The position numbers and the translations under genes were made by a program. 26,959 bases of DNA from Nemertoderma westbladi (taxonomy: Eukaryota; Xenacoelomorpha; Nemertodermatida; Nemertodermatidae): contig JAUCBJ010006135.1 in NCBI GenBank assembly GCA_032718475.1, positions 1 to 26,959 of the forward strand, written 5' to 3'. Positions 9,044 to 19,599 of the stretch are shown one piece after another (position 1 is the first letter of the stretch; every line of letters begins with the position of its first letter). The notes under the pieces are model-generated. The model ran no database searches and was not told the DNA's origin. It worked only from the letters and a program-made list of their open reading frames with translations.

Positions 9044-9727
9044 GGATAACAACAAACTATTTAAGAATTTATTTGAAGCGTATGCAGCGGTCTACCCCGA
9101 TAAGAATAGGAAAGTCACTAAGATGAGACTATTAAGCGATGGAAGGCAGTCAAGTCGGATACTGGTAGCGGTACTAGGATCGGCATGCTGCATGCAGCTG
9201 AATTTTTAAGAATGCTGTGCCGGCTTATCGACAAAATTGCACCGCCACAACTCCCTATCACCCATGACATTTGCTAGATCATCGGCATCTTCACTTCAAG
9301 GTCAGTGTCCTTTAAGATGCGTCTCAAGAAAGTCATGGGCTGTCCACCATGCTTATTCACTCCATGAGGCTGCCAAAGTACAAGATTATGCACTGGCTGG
9401 TCCTCACGGCGAAAGCAATGTCCTGCAAAGCGGAGGCGATTTTGTCCACAGTCAAGGAGAAACAGTAGATTCAGAATTGGAGAAACGTAATTTCGATTCC
9501 AGTGGGAGAGTAGTGGCAGAGATATGGTCCGATGCGGTGATCGACGAATATCCTGTTATTGCCGAATACATTTCGCCAACTGCGTCTGAGATAAATAGTA
9601 ATGAGATGTTAACTTGCACCAAACAGTGGTTCGCCAAACATGTCCGCACTAGTCAATACTTCACTCAAGTTGTAAAATGTTTGGACCCCAACTGTTGCTC
9701 AATTTTTTCTGAGCGTGATGTGACATA
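9044..9727 (+). pseudogene. Broken ORF inside the inverted-repeat transposon
   Basis: From ATG at 9044 the frame reads MDNNKLFKNLFEAYAAVYPD and continues to KNRKVTK. A one-base shift then gives DETIKRWKAV, which is cut by a LINE tail at 9155. After the insert the frame resumes as VKEKQ, then (after another shift) runs about 90 codons without a stop to TAG at 9725-9727. It includes an AEIWSDAVI segment and then CTKQWFAKHVRTSQYFTQVV with a nearby paired-cysteine CLDPNCC. I have the impression that the HVRxSQYF-VKC-CC pattern is a multicopy hypothetical protein of invertebrates, but I cannot name it. It could be transposon-encoded or captured. Confidence 0.5.
9155..9448 (-). mobile_element. Short 5'-truncated tail of the same LINE family
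   Basis: Positions 9173-9445 match 3961-4228, the 3' end of the LINE at 3952-5640, at roughly 90-95% by eye, including a short extra segment near 9294. The direct repeat cagtcaag at 9147-9154 and 9449-9456 marks the target-site duplication. Removing the insert and one repeat joins the flanking ORF in frame as RWKAVKEKQ, which supports the boundaries. Minus-strand orientation follows from the LINE C-terminus. Confidence 0.8.
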
Positions 9728-9927
9728 GGGGAGGGGGGGTGTCAACAATTTTGTGACGAATTGTGACAGAAAGGGGGGGGGGGGGGAGGGGGTTAAAAAT
9801 AGCCAAAAAATGCGTGACGTCATTTATGGACGGCCCCTTTATGGAATTCATACTGAATTCTACGTAGCAGTACATATCTCAATGAGATCCCTGATGCGAT
9901 TAAATGGACCCAACATGGTTCACTCAC

Positions 9928-10082
9928 CTGTGCCGTAAAGAGCCCGAATAGAGTTAGGCGCCTCTTCCCTAGCTACCAATGGATTAGTAGGACCAATTAT
10001 CTGTCTCCATTTGGTGACGCAATCAGACCCAACAAGTTCTAGACCAATCACAGGGCCGCTCTTCATGTACCCGCACAAACCC
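9928..10082 (-). CDS. NME7: NME7, most 5' exon found (second half of NDK domain A)
   Basis: A 155-bp exon, with acceptor tttccag at 10089-10083 and donor GTGAGT at 9927. It starts with the last base of a split codon and reads GLCGYMKSGPVIGLELV, a WRQIIGPTNPLVAREEAP segment and SIRALYGT, then ends after the first base of the next codon. It corresponds to the NDK substrate-binding region (SGPV, GPTN, SIRA-G) of domain A. The exons for the DM10 domain and the N-terminal half of domain A, about 144 residues in the vertebrate protein, should lie at higher coordinates but were not recognised. Confidence 0.93.
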
Positions 10083-11826
10083 CTGGAAACACAAAAAGCA
10101 ATAACAGTTAAAATCGAAAATAAAATCGTTTTATACCTTTTCAAAAGATTCATAATTATTTAAATAACGAAACATTAAAAACAATTATTGTGTTAATCCG
10201 TATTAATATGAATTAGTGCCGATCAAAATGAATTTGGTTCTTTAATCTCGCTAGTTGGAGAATCAGTCGGGTGACAAGGGTCAAGGGCTTGGTTGCAGTT
10301 ATCACTACTCATCCGTGGCCTTCTAAAATACGGCCATGTACTTAATAATCTTGTGAAACAAACTGGGCAATTGGTAAAATAGGATAATATAATATGAAAC
10401 ACATACGACGAAATTTGTGTACACGGGAGTGCCAACTGCAAACGCCATGTTTAATTGTATATAGGTGACCTTCGCAACGGGCCACCATTAATCTGCTAGT
10501 CGGTATGGGCACTGCTGTACTGGAGTTTCAAATAATTGAACTTTTAATAACATCGATAAAATCAATCATCGATAAAATATAACAAAAATTCTGTCAAAAC
10601 TTTAAAATAATTTGGGTCGGGATATTTGCAGTACTCCAGTCTGCCGCAAGAGGGAGACTTTATTGTTTTGGTTAGAATAACGTGCCACTGTAACCTGCTC
10701 CTTTCCCTTAAAAATTAATCGATAGTAATTCACCGATGTACTACAGTAGACTTGTGGCTGTATCTTTGTAATTGGGGCGGAATGTCTGAAAGTGAAGAGT
10801 ATTCGAATGTGAAATTATTGTATTGGTTCCAGAGTGGAGCGAGTCATGAAGAAAGGATAGCCTTAGCATAGGGGTTTTGTCGTTCTGCAGTACCGTATTT
10901 AAACATTAATATCTCGGTCAAATGTAACTCAACTTGGAACACACACATGCTGTCTGTCAAAAGTTTCGATATTGGAAGGTACATTGGGTGGGACTGTTGC
11001 GCACTAACTCAAACATAGTGCCACAAATTAGTCGTAATTAGAAAAAGCCAAAATATTTCATGGTAAGTAATTATCTCCACAGCAGGGGGGTCATCATCCA
11101 CTCGGGTATTATTAACAACAGAGACATTATTTCTGTAGTTTTATTCAGTATCCGATGTCAGTTAAATAATAATTGATGGTTGGGAGATTGTCAAACAATG
11201 TAAAAACGTATAACATGGCGTTTCTGTATATGTTGGTTTATTTAATAGTCTTATAACAAAAACATAAGCAAAATTATTCTCACTTTAATAACAGCTAGCA
11301 TTGTAAGGCATTGACTATATTCCATATATTATAATATCAATTATTGTAATTTTATATGTTGTATATAATTATTTACTTATAAGTGTACCGTTAATAATTG
11401 TTAAACCACATGGAATAAATTACATAATAATCATTATACCTTTACTTACACAAACAGTTTAAATATTGTTAATGTGAACAACAAACGTTAGTATCTACTT
11501 TCTATATAGCAATATACCGACCCATATGGTCGGTCTATATCAGTTATATTGCCTGCAACTCGTAATTAATCGAATTCAATTCCAGAACCATTATGTAATG
11601 TATTTGAACAAAAATATATAATATTCTAACAGATTAACAACTTACAGTCTCATAATAAATAAATAAAGGGTACAGATTTCCAAAAACTAATAGTTCTATA
11701 ATTTTAAACATAAAATAAATAATTATAAGTTAATATTATTATATGAAATATTATTGGAATTAATTGCTCATGAATTACATGTGGGAAGTCGACACAATAA
11801 AGCGAAATAGAAACAATTACATTATT
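10083..11826. other. NME7/plastin interval, no gene recognised
   Basis: Expected to hold 5' NME7 exons or the plastin 3' UTR. Only a dispersed repeat copy at 10662-10710 was recognised. A 29-codon ORF at about 10782 (plus, starting MSESEEYSNVK) has no recognised relative. On the minus strand AATAAA-type signals occur at about 11235 and 11137, which could end the plastin transcript. Confidence 0.4.
10662..10710 (+). repeat. Dispersed 49-bp motif, copy a
   Basis: It reads attgttttggttagaataac followed by a ccactgtaacc / ctttccct segment. Nearly the same string is at 15459-15506, and a more diverged one is at 26550-26600, all on the plus strand. Function and class are unknown. Confidence 0.65.
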
Positions 11827-13707
11827 TTACTTCTGTAGACCACGAACCATAAGGCAGGCGAAGACAGTTAGTATCATCTTGTGCTTTACTTCTACAAGAT
11901 CCTCGGGCAACGCATACAACCTTGCTCCTATACGCCGACCCATGGATATCGCGTACTTCGCATTCTCCAAACGCTCACTTGGACTTAAACTATCGGCTTT
12001 CAGCACGTATTGGTAATTAATGATTCCCGGGGAGATGGCGTCGATTAAATCGATAACCACAACGCTGTTTGCGATACTGCTATCTTTAAAAGAAGTCAGG
12101 GTTGAAGTCTTCTCAGCGGATTGGAGCTTCTCGTTCACCCAATTGATAATGTATTTCTCCATGTCTTTTTCTTCTGTCCCTGCGATTTTCTGAAGAAGCG
12201 ACAATGTGTAGGCGCGCATTATCTGCCAGACGAGGGCCAACGTGAAGGTTTGATTACCCTGGTTGATGTCATTACCGTCGATTCCCACGAGACTAAAATT
12301 CATTTTTTGACCTAATTCGATGGCATAATTGCAGTTTTCGATCTTTTTCATGTTGCCCCCGAGTTTATTGAAGGATGGAGGATGGTTGACACGTTTGTCC
12401 CAGTCGACGATTCCAGGTTTAACGCAATCGTACAATTTGAGGAGGATCAAGCCATTGTTCATTTCGCTATAGAGGTTGTTGAGGAATGGGGTGTCCTTTA
12501 AACCGAGTGAGTTAATCCAGTTTCTAAAGGTCTTCTCTTCTCGTGTCTCCTCGATAACTTCAATTTCTAGATCATCACACTCGAGGCCAGGGTAGTTATT
12601 GAAAAGATTAGCAACAAAGGCCAGATTCAACTTGGTGTTTCCTTTAACTACATCGCTGGGTGACACGAATTCCCGGCAATGTATTTTGTCCGCGTTTTGG
12701 AGCATTTTCTCGGCGCGGTTTTTGAGATCGGGTTCGCTGAGAGCGGAACATGTGATCCCGACGTCCTTGGGAGCAATCTGGTTGAGCAACAAGATGTAGG
12801 CCTCGCTGTCGTGGATGTCCTGCCCGAAGTTGGTGATCCGCTTATCGGATCCCGAGTTGGCAAGGTGGTAGTTGACCCACCTGAGGAGAATCTCCTCCGG
12901 CGAGAGTTTCATAAGGTCAGCCAACTCCTCTCCGTCGCGAAGCAGCTTGTACAGACCGGGATTGTGCACCAAATCAATGTTGGCGAACAACCCGATACGA
13001 ATGATCTGCCACATGAGGCCTAACACAAGATGTTGGGTGCCCTTCATAAGGTCATCAGGTCCAATATTCACTGTACTGCATCCAATTGAGTTAGCGGAAT
13101 TAATGGCAAGAACTTGATTCTCCGTTGCTTTATATATATTAAGTTTCTTCTTGTTTATGGCTCTTTCATCGATCGTATCAGGGCTACTCAAGTTGATAAT
13201 TTTGCAAAATATGATCCCGTTATTGACCTTATCAAAAAGGTCGCTTTCTGATTCAGGGTCTATAGGCAGGAGATCTTTGCAGTCGGGATCCTTAGCAAGT
13301 TGCGTGTTTATCCATTCAGCAAAGGCATGTTTCTCTTCGTTGCTAAAGGAATGTGTTGTCCCCTCTGCACTACTTGAGGTTCCTCCTTTGCGTTGGATAC
13401 CTTCCCTGGTGGTTACTGACTTCTTGAATGTCAACGCTACTTCCTTATCTTTAAGATCATTGACTATGGAGCAGAACTCCAACCAGTTGAGCTTCCCATC
13501 TTGGTCTTTGTCCATTTCCTTGATGATCTCACGCAACTTGTAGCCGGGAACATCGATGCCGCCTGACTTGAAGAGGTTTCCGAGTTCCTTAATGTCGATC
13601 AATTCATCTTTATTGATATCGAACTCATCGAAGGCACCTCGAAGATCCGTCATTAAATCGTCGGAAATGGACTGGAACTTGCGGCCGCCGGCTCGTGGGT
13701 TGGACAT
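11827..13707 (-). CDS. Plastin/fimbrin, full-length, single exon
   Basis: A 626-residue protein, the usual length for plastin (about 625-630). It bundles actin filaments in the cytoplasm in a calcium-sensitive way. Two EF-hands lie at the N-terminus, with loops at about 30-41 (DINKDELIDIKE) and 66-77 (DKDQDGKLNWLE), both with acidic residues at positions 1, 5 and 12 or close equivalents. Two actin-binding domains follow, each with two calponin-homology domains: about 122-376 and 391-622. Conserved CH features include FAEWIN, a GIIFCKIINL segment, LMWQIIRIGL, FRNWINSLGL and LVWQIMRAYTL. The start ATG at 13707 gives the expected N-terminus. There is no intron, frameshift or internal stop. Animal plastin genes normally have many introns, so this may be an expressed retrocopy or a lineage-specific intronless gene. 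The plastin paralogue cannot be named. Confidence 0.96.
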   Translation of the reverse strand: MSNPRAGGRKFQSISDDLMTDLRGAFDEFDINKDELIDIKELGNLFKSGGIDVPGYKLREIIKEMDKDQDGKLNWLEFCSIVNDLKDKEVALTFKKSVTTREGIQRKGGTSSSAEGTTHSFSNEEKHAFAEWINTQLAKDPDCKDLLPIDPESESDLFDKVNNGIIFCKIINLSSPDTIDERAINKKKLNIYKATENQVLAINSANSIGCSTVNIGPDDLMKGTQHLVLGLMWQIIRIGLFANIDLVHNPGLYKLLRDGEELADLMKLSPEEILLRWVNYHLANSGSDKRITNFGQDIHDSEAYILLLNQIAPKDVGITCSALSEPDLKNRAEKMLQNADKIHCREFVSPSDVVKGNTKLNLAFVANLFNNYPGLECDDLEIEVIEETREEKTFRNWINSLGLKDTPFLNNLYSEMNNGLILLKLYDCVKPGIVDWDKRVNHPPSFNKLGGNMKKIENCNYAIELGQKMNFSLVGIDGNDINQGNQTFTLALVWQIMRAYTLSLLQKIAGTEEKDMEKYIINWVNEKLQSAEKTSTLTSFKDSSIANSVVVIDLIDAISPGIINYQYVLKADSLSPSERLENAKYAISMGRRIGARLYALPEDLVEVKHKMILTVFACLMVRGLQK

Positions 13708-15380
13708 CGTCGTTGATGAAAGTCGGAAATAATTATTACAAAGTTAGACTACAAAAAAGTATTTAATGACCAATCTACAGAATATAATTATTTAACCTAA
13801 ATCTATTAGACTATTATTGAGTTAGTACTGTATAATTTTAAATGATTTCCCAAACTTGCACCTAGTAGACTCAATTGTTGTAAATTTAACCAGATATTTT
13901 TTTTAATACTCGACTTGGTGTCCATGGCATGAAATTAAAAAAAAAAAAAATATGAGTTACGAATTGTTCATGACCCCGCTCAGGCCAACAGAACTTGATG
14001 CTAACACATATGTAGTAACGTGCCAGCATAAGATACCATCAGTTGATTAAAAACAAACTCCGGTTACTAAAAAGTTGTTAACAAACATTTATAATAACAA
14101 ATAGAGTAATTAAATAGTTCTAAAGCAATAGCTCAAGTTATAGGCTGGTTCTGTTCAACTCAACATTGCAGTATAAATATTTTAAAACAACAAATCAATT
14201 TGTACAATATCTTTAGAAGGAACCACTCAATTCTTATTTTGAAGGATAAACCGAACAAATCGATGACCATAAATCAATGTAATACGTGGTATATTATGGA
14301 GAGAGCTCTAAGTACTGATATGTTGTGTAAAGTTTTATGACTGAGAGGGCCATGAAGACCACATAAGGTAAATGCAATTTACAAAATCATTTTTGGAAGG
14401 TTGAGAGCAATTTCCTTGGGAGCTATTCCTATTCCAATTTTTTCTACCCGTAATTGAACTAGTCCCCACAATGCTAATTTCAGAAAAAAAATTATTTTAA
14501 ATGCTTTATTTTAGGGCGGAAATTACATAATAACTCGCAACGCAGTTACAAGTAACTGCCACCGATGAACCGTATGTTTTATGTTATAGCCCACATACAG
14601 TAGGTACTGTACACTAACAAGATCATGGCAATTGATTGCATGCTAAATATACAAGGAAGTTAGATTGAGCTCGGTACCATAAAAGGCGCTTGCCATGCAT
14701 GGCGGAAAACATAGTGTCAATAACATTAACGCAAAGTCCACCTATGAATGTTGAATAAAGAATACAATTCAGGCAGATAATTCCCATTAGCTTTAAATGG
14801 ATGAGATGTTGAGACAAGTTAGACAAGAACATACTTCCGCATTTTAAGGAAATCCAAAGCAATAAACGTGTCACCACCACCATCTCTCAACTACAATCCT
14901 TGTGGCATGATTTTGTGTAAACATAAGGTTACTCGGATTATAATGTAGTTACACGGAGTTCAAATGGAGATAATATTAAATCAAATACAGGCAACGCCCA
15001 TTGGAAATGGGGAAACGGTGATTTTGATCAGAAACAACTGCAGTTAACATTTATAAACTTGGGTGTAGCCATATTCACCAGGTTATTCAGCAGCCCAGCC
15101 CCAGCTACTTCAATAACATTTTAATGTCATTGGGTATTATATTTGTGATTCCGATCTACATACAGTAGTAGCCCTACTGTTTGTTGCTACATTTTTGCGT
15201 CGGATTTGGGATGAGAATGTTAAACTGTCTGGGATGATGGTAAATCATCACAATTATAATAGGTTAATGGGGGACTGAATTAGGGATCACTGAATCACAA
15301 CCAATATATATAGCAGTCCCAACCCATAGCGTTTTCCTAAAATACGGTCAAAAACAATAGATTCACTACTGAATGGACCA
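13708..15380. other. Intergenic, no gene recognised
   Basis: The region upstream of plastin. It is AT-rich with a 13-A run at about 13938. The longest ORF (minus, 14623-14883, hydrophobic) has no recognised relative and unconvincing composition. No TATA box or other promoter could be assigned. Confidence 0.45.
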
Positions 15381-15386
15381 ATGTAC

Positions 15387-15565
15387 GCCGACAACTGTGT
15401 AAACGCTACGCCGACAACCGACAACCACTGCCGACAACAGCAAATATTAAAATGTAATATTGTTTTGGTTAGAATAACCTTCCACTGTAACCAGTTCATT
15501 TCCCTCAATTAATAAATAATATTAATTAGCTTAAATAATGGTTTGTCGGCGTTGGTTGTCGGTAG
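15387..15565. repeat. Inverted GCCGACAAC repeats around dispersed motif copy b
   Basis: The word gccgacaac occurs at about 15387, 15410 and 15430, with an extra cgacaacc overlap at 15417. Its reverse complement appears as gtttgtcggc and gttgtcgg at about 15541-15562. The 49-bp motif copy b (15459-15506) lies between the arms. Outside them, aaaacaata plus ttactactg-like words occur in the same orientation on both sides (about 15352 and 15574), so the whole may be a small non-autonomous transposon. Confidence 0.5.
15459..15506 (+). repeat. Dispersed 49-bp motif, copy b
   Basis: It shares attgttttggttagaataac with copy a at 10662 and continues with ccactgtaacc and a tttccct segment. Confidence 0.65.
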
Positions 15566-16040
15566 TCCCAAAACAATAAATGATTACTACTGTATCTGTG
15601 CTTGTTGTCAGATAGAAATAAGCGCTAAAAAACACTCAATAAGGACAAATTAAAAAATACAAATTCTACATATATAAAATTCCACTAAAATTTCGACTGT
15701 AAAGTGAAATCCTGGTATTCCTCACTTGGGCGAAAACATGACTATGTAAATGGATTAGAAGATTTATTATACAGCATAGAAGTTCATATTTCATCTCCAG
15801 CATCTACCACCTTTATTGATGTAGTGGTTTATTCAAAGCGTCTTTCAATAATAAACATTTATAATAATATACAAAAATAAGAACTTTAGTATTTAAACGC
15901 GGCATTCTAAAAGACCGTTAAGTTCATCTACTGTTGGATTCAACTTTCGTTTTCGACGAAACCTACTTTCACACCTATAATAAGTCAGATATCATGATTC
16001 TTTTATTATGCTTTCATTACGCAGTATTTAAATAAATCCA
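15566..16040. other. No gene seen
   Basis: AT-rich sequence directly upstream of a truncated LINE. Nothing else was recognised. Confidence 0.45.
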
Positions 16041-17505
16041 AAGGTTGTAAGTTTTATTGCGCCTTAATAGATCTGCAGAAGGCATTTTATATGATTGATA
16101 GAAGTTCTCTAAACTTAATGCATTGGGATTTACAGGGAAAGTTTATAAAATAGTAAAAAGTACGTACGCCGCTGCCAAAACAAGAGTCATCTGGGGGGAC
16201 AATATGTCGGATTCTTTCAACTGTTTAGTTGGAGTCAGGCAGGGTGAATGCCTTAGCCCTTTTCTATTCGGTTTGTTCAGTAACGATTTAGAAGCTGAGC
16301 TGAGCAAAGGAAATGCCACTGGTGTAGACGTTGGCTTATTTAAACTCTATCTGCTACTTTTTGCAGATGACATTGTTCCACTGGCTAATACTGTGGCGGG
16401 GTTGCAAGCTTCACATGATACTCTGGTTGCTACTGTACTTTTTGGGGCTTGAATGTAAATTTGACTAAATCAAATTTAGTTATATTTAGACAAGGGGGCA
16501 CCCAAGCGGCACATGAAACTTGGACATATAAAGGAGTAGGTATGAAAGTTGTACCTCATTACACTTATCTGGTCGAATTACCTTTACTACAACAGGAAAA
16601 TGTATTAAGGCTCAAGAAATATTGACTGAGAAGGCAAACAAAGCTTACTACTGTACACGCTCTGCCGCTATATGAACTCATTCCCAAACATCGGTTTTGA
16701 CCTAAAACTACATCTCTTTAACAGTTTGATTATGCCTATTTTGGTGTATGGATCTGAGGTGTGGGGATTCACAAAAGGAAGGGACTCAGAAAAACTACAG
16801 CTAAAATTTCTAAAAAAAAATTTGGGTGTGAAAACTTCAACGCCAGATTTTATAGTCTATGGAGAAACCGGTGTCTTCCCGTTGACAATTGACCGAACCA
16901 TTGGGATTATAAAATTCTGGTTACGATTATTGTCATTGCCATCATATACAGTAGATTGGTAAAACGGGTATATCTCATATCAGTGGAAGGGCTTAATTCT
17001 CAAAGGGTTACAAATTGGGCGTCAGGGGTTCGGGATACACTAAATAATTTGGGATTATCTTGGGCTTGGGGAGCGCAATCAGTACCAAACGGGAGGGAGT
17101 TCCTAGCAAAGGTGGGGGAAACGCTACAGAGTCAGTTTATCCAAAATTGGTGGTCAACCCTAGAGAATTCCACAAAAGGCGACTTTTACGTCAAAGATAC
17201 TTTTCGAACCGAACCCTACCTTATACAGTAGTTCTTAAAAATTACCCCGCTCTGAAACGTACAATAGCTCGTTTCCAATGCACTTCCCATAGATTACAAA
17301 TCGAAGAAGGACGTTGGTACAATATCCCACGGTTGAACAGGCTATGTCCAGTATGCAACTTGGGTCGAATTGAGAAAGAATACCACTTCTCCTCGAATGC
17401 CTGATATACAGTAGCTTACGCGAACAATACCTGCCACCCCAATACACTAGGTTCCCATCTATGTACAAATACCGTAGGATGCTAACAGTACACCGATCCG
17501 AATAG
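16041..17505 (+). pseudogene. Decayed LINE (second family): reverse transcriptase core to C-terminus
   Basis: Several frames in order give a non-LTR reverse transcriptase: CALIDLQKAFYMIDR (about 16052), VGVRQGECLSPFLFGLFSNDL, the catalytic LLLFADDI (about 16365), NVNLTKSNLVIF, then LILV-type thumb sequence ILVYGSEVWGF, and a C-terminal RLQIEEGRWYNIPR with a CPVCN-x-EYHF-LLEC knuckle (Cx2C, H, C). Stops or frameshifts interrupt it at about 16450, 16580-16670, 16960, 17230 and 17390; the catalytic FADD itself is intact. The tail can be followed to TAG at 17503-17505. It differs clearly from the LINE at 3952. The 5' part (endonuclease) is missing and the clade is not assigned. Confidence 0.85.
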
Positions 17506-18016
17506 TTAAATATTTATCCCTGTTTTTGTACAACGCGTTTTCACTTCGTTCCATAATTTTATGCCAAAATTAACATGCACTCTAGACGTAGTTACAATTA
17601 AATTTAAGTATAAGTACACTAAATACAATATATGCCTTCTGAGATACACACTAGTTCAAAGCTTCTGGTGAAGGGTTTTTATTATTATTATACTCATCTG
17701 GTGCAATAAGTTTTGACTATGTTACAATCAACAATTTATTGTACTTTTGTGGACATGTTGAAGTAAATATACAAAATAAATTATTCTACTCCCGTAACGG
17801 TCACATGTAAGCCAATCAGAAATCTGTGTCGTGTATTTTAAATAGTTATTTTATATCATTGTTTTAATTTGCTTTGTGCCCGAGATGTCTCCTACATCTG
17901 AATAATATAATATAATATATACAGCAGCTCCGTATACAGCTGTAAAGGCCTATGCGCTACGCCTAACAGCCTAACCATCCAATACTGCTGTACTGCAATA
18001 ACTGAATACAGGAATA
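17506..18016. other. Upstream of the BCL7-like gene
   Basis: AT-rich sequence with an (ATAAT)n-like stretch at about 17900-17920 and a short palindromic ATATACAGCAGCTCCGTATAC region. No promoter element could be assigned with confidence. Confidence 0.4.
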
Positions 18017-18430
18017 ATGCATTCCATGTCTCGGCGATCCGCAGCTAACACCGCTAGCCCCCTCCACTACGACGATTACACAGTGGAATCTGGAGGAAGC
18101 AGCACTCCGTCACTGCGATCTGTCAGAGCTGAAACACGAAGTCGGGCCAAAGACGAGATAAAGCGGGTGCTAAATGCCATAGAGTTCGTTAGAAAATGGG
18201 AGCAGAAGTGGGTGACTATAGGAGAGACTACCTTGAAGGTTTACAAGTGGGTACCGGTCGCTGATCAGAAGACACGAGACGGTGGAGGGTTGGTGCAAGC
18301 GCCTCATCCAGCGTTGGCGGAACTGATAAAGGAGAGCAGTGCCAGCACATCGGCGAGTTCGTCGGATGACGATCAAACCCAAGCGGTGAACGATAAGGCC
18401 GAGAGAGGCGAAGATATGGATACCGGATAG
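18017..18430 (+). CDS. BCL7-family protein (SWI/SNF subunit), single exon
   Basis: 137 residues. Positions 34-83 match the BCL7 N-terminal domain: [19 protein letters not shown], then the [20 protein letters not shown] segment and VYKWVPV. BCL7 proteins are nuclear accessory subunits of BAF-type SWI/SNF remodellers, and this conserved block is their defining feature. Family members usually begin M-S-x-R-S-V-R; here about 33 residues of Ser-rich sequence precede the domain. If Met4 (MSRRS) is the true start, roughly 29 residues have been inserted between MSRR and SVRAETRSR. The C-terminus is short, Ser/Asp-rich and acidic, without the longer tail of vertebrate BCL7A-C (about 200 aa). No intron interrupts the ORF, whereas the family normally has several. 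It could be a retrocopy or a diverged lineage-specific gene. Confidence 0.88.
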   Translation: MHSMSRRSAANTASPLHYDDYTVESGGSSTPSLRSVRAETRSRAKDEIKRVLNAIEFVRKWEQKWVTIGETTLKVYKWVPVADQKTRDGGGLVQAPHPALAELIKESSASTSASSSDDDQTQAVNDKAERGEDMDTG

Positions 18431-18581
18431 GCGTAACTCATTCCCTGTTGGTTTAGGTCAGTAGGTAGGCCTAGTTGGATGGTAGGATCGAGAGCAGTAA
18501 TCTTTACACCTGTCTGCACCTGGCAGCCTGGACGTCTACTCAGGACAATAATAATACTCTTCTGCTGTTGCAGTGTTGTAC

Positions 18582-18598
18582 GGGGGGGGGGGGGGGGG
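18582..18598. repeat. 17-G homopolymer
   Basis: An uninterrupted G run about 150 nt downstream of the BCL7-like stop codon, possibly inside its 3' UTR. Confidence 0.9.
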
Positions 18599-18750
18599 AT
18601 CCTTTCTACACAACAGGCTACCGGTGTGCTGGGCCGGTCGGGTACAGTCGATTGTAAATGATCTGCAGTTCTACAATCCCAGAACAGCAGAACACAGGAA
18701 CATTTCATTCTCGCGGTACACGGTATCCGGTTGGGTATCCTCGAGCAAAG

Positions 18751-18811
18751 TGTGTGTGTGGGGGGGGGGGGGGGGGGGGGGGGGGTGGGATGGGATGGGA
18801 TGGGATGGGAT
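18751..18811. repeat. (TG)n, 26-G run, then (GGGAT)n
   Basis: Five TG units (18751-18760) run into 26 G (18760-18785) and then about five copies of tggga (18786-18811). This composite low-complexity tract has strong G-quadruplex potential on the plus strand. Confidence 0.9.
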
Positions 18812-19390
18812 ACCGCTGTTCCGTCATTATTGATTAAGAAAACTATCATACCATCATCCACTGCCCGGCGGTACTTCGTGCGTACTGGCACTGGTCGGTA
18901 CTGATTAAAAATTATAGATTGGCGGCCCAAACCCTTAATTTATTAGAATATCGACTTCGAGTTACAGGCAAGGACTTTGAGATAAACTTTGTGCACTGTG
19001 GCACGACCTAATTTATTATACCGGTACTCATTCAATATTATACCTATATGTAAACGGTAAGCGTTATTTTTGTTCACTTACTATTATTTATTGTTACGTT
19101 TGACATCAAGTTTTTTATTTAACAGACACTTTATACTTATCATATACCTATAACTAAGGAGTTATTGCTGAAGTTAATCACCTTCCTCCATCTCGTGGCC
19201 TTTGTGGACCATCAAAAGAATGCCAACAATGATAAAATATTAGTTACATTAAAATCAGCTCTCGTAACGCTGTAAAGTACCATTGTTATTCTCAGTTATT
19301 ATTGTAACAATTCCTAAACATTACACTATTAAAATGATCAATTAAGCATCTAACATATTACTGGTAGGCTTATTAACTATTCATTTATTT
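18812..19390. other. Intergenic, nothing recognised
   Basis: No conserved ORF or repeat was seen. Proline-rich ORFs on the opposite strand here come only from the G tracts. Confidence 0.45.
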
Positions 19391-19395
19391 GTGTG

Positions 19396-19452
19396 GTCGC
19401 ACTACCAATTCGCCAGGGCGATATATTTTCCAACTTTATATCGCAGTGCGAC
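19396..19452. repeat. Two-part hairpin
   Basis: Outer arms gtcgcact (19396-19403) and agtgcgac (19445-19452) and inner arms gcgatata (19418-19425) and tatatcgc (19437-19444) are exact complements, with an 11-nt loop and a 14-nt bulge on the left side. It lies in the possible 3' body of the tRNA-like repeat at 19600-19663. Function is unknown. Confidence 0.6.
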
Positions 19453-19599
19453 ATTATTTCTCAGTATGGTCCCTACGCCATACATTTACTATGTATTTCC
19501 GGTATATCACCGCGTTATTCTAAATATATATAATCACATGACGTCATTCGAATACACACTATAACTATTTCACTATTCTAAAACTTACTTGAAATAGTT

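Larger units (their letters stand above)
8693..9838. mobile_element. DNA transposon with 28-bp terminal inverted repeats
   Basis: The left end (8693-8720) begins aggggccgtctataaatgag and ends with gtcacgca; the right end (9811-9838) is its reverse complement with 2 mismatches in 28. Inside both ends lies a subterminal G-rich block that repeats attttgtgacgaattg in direct orientation (about 8736 and 9748), each followed by a G run (21 G at 8767-8787, 14 G at 9773-9786). A broken ORF lies between. A target duplication is not clear (left flank tat, right flank tta). The element sits in an NME7 intron, and the superfamily was not assigned. Confidence 0.8.

Noticed and set aside
10223-10441. A minus-strand ORF upstream of the 5'-most NME7 exon, considered as the missing NME7 exon
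   Set aside because: It lacks DM10 or NDK motifs such as the IKPDA strand, and its frame and phase give no sensible join.
12121-13543. Plus- and minus-strand ORFs inside plastin
   Set aside because: They are shadows of the plastin frame, which alone shows EF-hand and CH-domain conservation.
14623-14883. A hydrophobic 86-residue minus-strand ORF
   Set aside because: No recognised motif, AT-biased residue content, no splice context or neighbour to support it.
18373-18930. A 185-residue minus-strand ORF opposite the BCL7-like gene's downstream region
   Set aside because: Its proline runs come from the G tracts and it shows no family resemblance.
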